Origin: Cystobasidium ongulense | Lineage: Eukaryota; Basidiomycota; Cystobasidiomycetes; Cystobasidiales; Cystobasidiaceae | DNA length: 64,000 bases | Assembly (NCBI GenBank): GCA_022835595.1 | Contig: BQUP01000009.1 | Coordinates: 914,512-978,511 of the forward strand | Reading direction: 5' to 3' | Part shown: one piece after another, positions 61,601 to 64,000 of the stretch | Layout of the letters: the number at the start of each line of letters is the position of its first letter | Numbering within the stretch: position 1 is the first letter of the stretch | The notes under the pieces: generated by a model | Databases searched by the model: none | What the model was told of the DNA's origin: nothing | What the model saw: the letters and a program-made list of their open reading frames with translations, nothing else | Position numbers and translations under genes: made by a program

Positions 61601-61827
61601 AGACCAATGGCGCAATGCTGATCAGTCGCTTACTCGTGGACTTTCAGCCATTGCCTCTTGACGAGGTTTCAGTTGATACCACACCCGAAGATGACCGGGT
61701 GCTCATAATTAACTATGAAGGCACGCGAGCCAAACTGCAAGCAAGTACGCCGATGCAGCGAGATGATTGGGTTCGCACCCTTCAGAGAACGCAGCAGCGC
61801 TTCCTTTCGGAGACTGAAACAGGTTAG
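55639..61827 (+). CDS. Intersectin-like endocytic scaffold and RhoGEF (Pan1/Cin1-type): EH-coiled coil-PRD-WH2-SH3-SH3-DH-PH
   Basis: Links clathrin endocytosis to actin and Cdc42/Rho; closest known concept is Cryptococcus Cin1. The ATG at 55639 opens MQPAWTGQRGVYPQATGLPT; about 110 Gln/Pro-rich residues lead to one EH domain (LTADERKSYGQIFRQWADSN, RPDLMKIW|ALADVEDRGRL, LAEFEVAMGLIYR|KL). Then a charged coiled coil (about 56650-57030), a Pro-rich region with two NPF motifs (TNPFHRL, NNPFFRP), a WH2 motif (RAALLGAIQGGAKLRKATT, about 58665), two SH3 domains (VRSLYHYEGQRSQDATFG, about 59220; VLYDFVGATEDELKVSAGTE, about 59480), a DH domain (RQEAIFELIKTEESFLDSLQ to MVPLQ|RLARYPLLFQHI) and a PH domain (LLIKEGELLKGYSHRRQTKR to MQRDDWVRTLQRTQQRF). 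About 14 introns. Only one EH domain is present, where Pan1 and animal intersectins have two. Confidence 0.9.
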
Positions 61828-63226
61828 CTCGCGCCCCCCAAGAGCGGAAGCGGTAGTTGTGCCAGAAGAGTGAATAACTAGAAACTGCCAGTGGAGGCAT
61901 AGCAGTTGCAAGAAAATGCTATCAAGAGTCCTGCCTTAGCAATGTAGCGTCGCAGGGAGCATTAACTACAACGCGCCATTGGCCGCTGGTCGCTCAAGAC
62001 AGACGTTGCCTTGCTGTTGTCTGATTCAAGGGTGGTCTACCAAAGCAAATAAGCATCACCCCAGGTAGGCCATTAAAATGCCAACATAACCTTGCTGCAG
62101 CTTCCAGGGGAAACCGGCACCCAGCACAGCAATTGCAAGACGTTAGCAACGCCGTATTCGGGCAAGATGGGAACTCTTTACATCTAGGTGATTAGTTGAA
62201 CCGCGCCTGTCTGTGTGCCTGAAATAGAAAGTCCTCGAACATACCTGTTGGAATGTCAGATACATGTGCATGTTCCCCCACCGTGAAAGAGACTCGTACA
62301 GCTCACTTGGCGAGGAGTAAACCCGGGTTTGCACCACAAGTCCGGGTCCCGGTAAGAATGCTGACCGATATCGAGTGCTGTCACGTTCACCGACAACGAA
62401 CTCTACATCCATTTTTGGACGAACTTCAACTTACAGGCGAACTGAAGTCTTGAGTCCGTTTTTCTAGGAGGACTAAGGTATTTTATTCCAGTGTCAGGCT
62501 TGCTGTTTCGATACAATCTCTCATGGACTCGATGAATTCAAGCCAACATATGGTTTTTTTGTCCACTGTCCGTTCGTCTGCACAATTTCTGCCCAAGAAG
62601 TCAACTATGGCTTGCGAAGAGAAAGCATTGAGCGATATGGTCTGTACGCCTCACACAATCAATATCTCTGCATAGGTTCCACGCAGCGTAAACGCAAATG
62701 CAGTGCAGCTGGTGTGATCAAGCAAGGCCTGCAGGCTTAGACAGCGACGCCCGTAGAACTGAACGTGGCCAGCACCGTGTACATCAGGAGCTGAATTCAG
62801 CCGCCTTTCAGCATGATACCATCATTTCAACGCGGATCAACCTGCTAGGATAGCCCTCAAAAGGCCCTCAAACTTTCGAGGCCTAAAAATATTATGAGCC
62901 CTACAAGAGCCACTGAAAAAAGCAGAGCCTAAGCGTCATGTCCCGGTATGAATTGAGGCGAGCTGCGCTATATCTTGGAATTAGCTATGGGGAAGCTGCA
63001 CTTAGCAGGTTGTATTCAGAGTGAGTTGATCAGCTTGCTTGAGTTTGTTCGTTAGCCCTTGCAAAGCCCTCAAGATCAATGGTGATACTAAACCCCAAAC
63101 GTGCTCGTCCTTATCCAAAAGTACGCTTTGTAGTACCAGTGTAGCCCAGATCATTCTTTCACACAATGAATGTAGCGATAATAGCCAGGCCACAATGACA
63201 CGTTCGCGTGTCATGAGTACGAGCAA
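61828..63226. other. Gene-poor stretch with one candidate small minus-strand ORF
   Basis: About 1.4 kb between convergent gene ends. Apart from the candidate described separately (62188-62412) I see only short frames and AT-leaning sequence; no repeat, no RNA gene, no transposon termini. Confidence 0.4.
62188..62412 (-). CDS. Candidate small spliced ORF, unidentified
   Basis: A minus-strand ATG at 62412 opens MDVEFVVGERDSTRYRSAFL, then GPGLVVQTRVYSSPSELYES and GNMHMYLTFQQ. A gtatgt donor and a cacacag acceptor join in frame to TGAVQLIT and a stop, giving about 64 aa. The clean splice and balanced composition suggest coding, but there is no family match I know. It might also be the last exons of a larger gene whose upstream part I cannot find. 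Confidence 0.3.
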
Positions 63227-63881
63227 CTATGGTACAGAGGGGCCAGGCTCGGCCATGTCTGCCTGCTCCTGGGCAGTAGTCTCCTCACTTGCAACTTCAT
63301 TCTCTACCCCCTGCCCTTCCTCTGCTTGCTCTGCCGAGTCTATAGCATTACCAATGGCTCTGCCCATGGCTATCCAGTCGAGCATGTCGCGATCACCTCT
63401 AGGACGAACAGTGTCAAGCAATTCTGCCATCAAGTCCTTCAATCTTCCACGTTGAGCGAGCCACTCCGAGGACAGCTCTGTCTGCCCAAACAAGTAGTTG
63501 AAGTTCTGCTTCTTTGCTGGTTTGGCAGATGGAGTTGCCTTGAAGCGCTTCGTTACGACCTCGAGTGATAAAGATGGAGCTCGAAAGAGTGGACGTTCTG
63601 GCAGCAGAGTCATCAGCACAGCAGCAGGCAGGCAACATATCAAACTACTCACTGCCTGCCCTGATGGGCTCATCCTCGCTGCTAGGAGTACTGGGATCTG
63701 TACGTATCTCTTCTCCATGAGTGGCAGGATCAAAGTCCTGGCACTTGCCGCTGCTTATCCAGCATTCATAGCAAGCCCTGCCTGGCCCAGCAAGACATGG
63801 CTTCCCAGCCTTGTTGCAGTTGGAGCACTTAGGCTTGTGCTTTGCATGTTTGTCGGGCTTGAAGTTATTGTTTGGAGCCAT
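63227..63881 (-). CDS. Small protein with an N-terminal Zn2Cys6-like cysteine cluster
   Basis: The ATG at 63881 opens MAPNNNFKPDKHAKHKPKCS. Six cysteines follow with the spacing C-x2-C-x6-C-x7-C-x2-C-x6-C (CSNCNKAGKPC, then CYECWISSGKC), which fits the fungal Zn(II)2Cys6 binuclear cluster. Exon 1 ends in a gtgagt donor; the acceptor ctgccag joins in frame to KRPLFRAPSLSLEVVTKRFK. The rest has FNYLFGQTELSSEWLAQRGR, LKDLMAELLDTVRPRG, DRDMLDWIAMGRAIGNAIDS and a Glu/Gln-rich tail ending PGPSVP. About 196 aa, basic before and acidic after the middle. It may be a small DNA-binding protein, but it lacks the fungal transcription-factor middle homology region. I do not recognise the family. Confidence 0.6.
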
Positions 63882-64000
63882 GATGGTTGGTGCAGCTCCA
63901 ACCTGCCCCCTTCCCGCCTCAACCTCAACTTCAAGCGCGAGTGGAACTTAGATCAGCTTCCTTAATAAGCAAGTCAGCAAACACGTGATCTCCACCTGCC

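Overview
The window is nuclear DNA of a fungus, most likely a basidiomycete. Most genes are broken by many short introns of about 45-100 bases with GT..AG ends, placed so that conserved protein motifs join across them. The gene set includes a Cryptococcus-type CMT1/CAP59 mannosyltransferase, a Cin1-like intersectin, a THOC5 subunit and a five-TOG XMAP215, a combination unlike Saccharomyces. Genes are packed on both strands. I cannot name the species; Pucciniomycotina or Tremellomycetes are guesses.

Layout. 1-7.2 kb: 3' end of an unidentified basic gene, an Ayr1-like short-chain reductase (-), an SFP1-like split zinc-finger regulator (+) and a Gln-rich TAF12 (-). 7.6-14.5 kb: PET100 (-) diverging from the ribosome quality-control ligase listerin/LTN1 (+). 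14.7-23 kb: a small orphan ORF (-), a BRD8/Bdc1-like bromodomain protein (-), an unidentified Ser-rich protein (+), a possible small gene (-) and a predicted mitochondrial membrane protein (+). 23-29 kb: MYG1 (-), the PIG-F/GPI11 homologue (-), THOC5 (-) and CSTF2/Rna15 (+), the last two sharing a promoter of about 125 bp.

29-35 kb: a 45-bp perfect inverted repeat beside a membrane-protein ORF with no visible start, a CMT1-like mannosyltransferase (-) and a TMBIM/Bax-inhibitor family protein (-). 35-45.5 kb: a MOV10/SDE3-type helicase (+) and a 7.1-kb XMAP215/chTOG gene (-). 45.7-55.3 kb: DHX35 (+, interrupted by a poly-C run and an N gap), a Ser-rich protein with a C-terminal PP1-docking-like motif (-), an Aurora kinase (+), an unresolved locus and a tetraspanin (+). 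55.6-64 kb: an intersectin-like endocytic scaffold/RhoGEF (+), a gene-poor stretch, and a small Zn2Cys6-like protein (-).

The genes do not form one pathway; this is ordinary, dense core genome. Recurrent themes are RNA handling (TAF12, THOC5, CSTF2, DHX35, MOV10-like), cytoskeleton and mitosis (XMAP215, Aurora), membrane trafficking (intersectin, tetraspanin, PIG-F) and mitochondria (PET100, MYG1). The points most worth checking are the metazoan-like architectures of XMAP215 and intersectin, a possible second start of MYG1 that would add a mitochondrial presequence, the shared THOC5/CSTF2 promoter, and the 45-bp hairpin. All intron boundaries and protein lengths were read by eye and are approximate.
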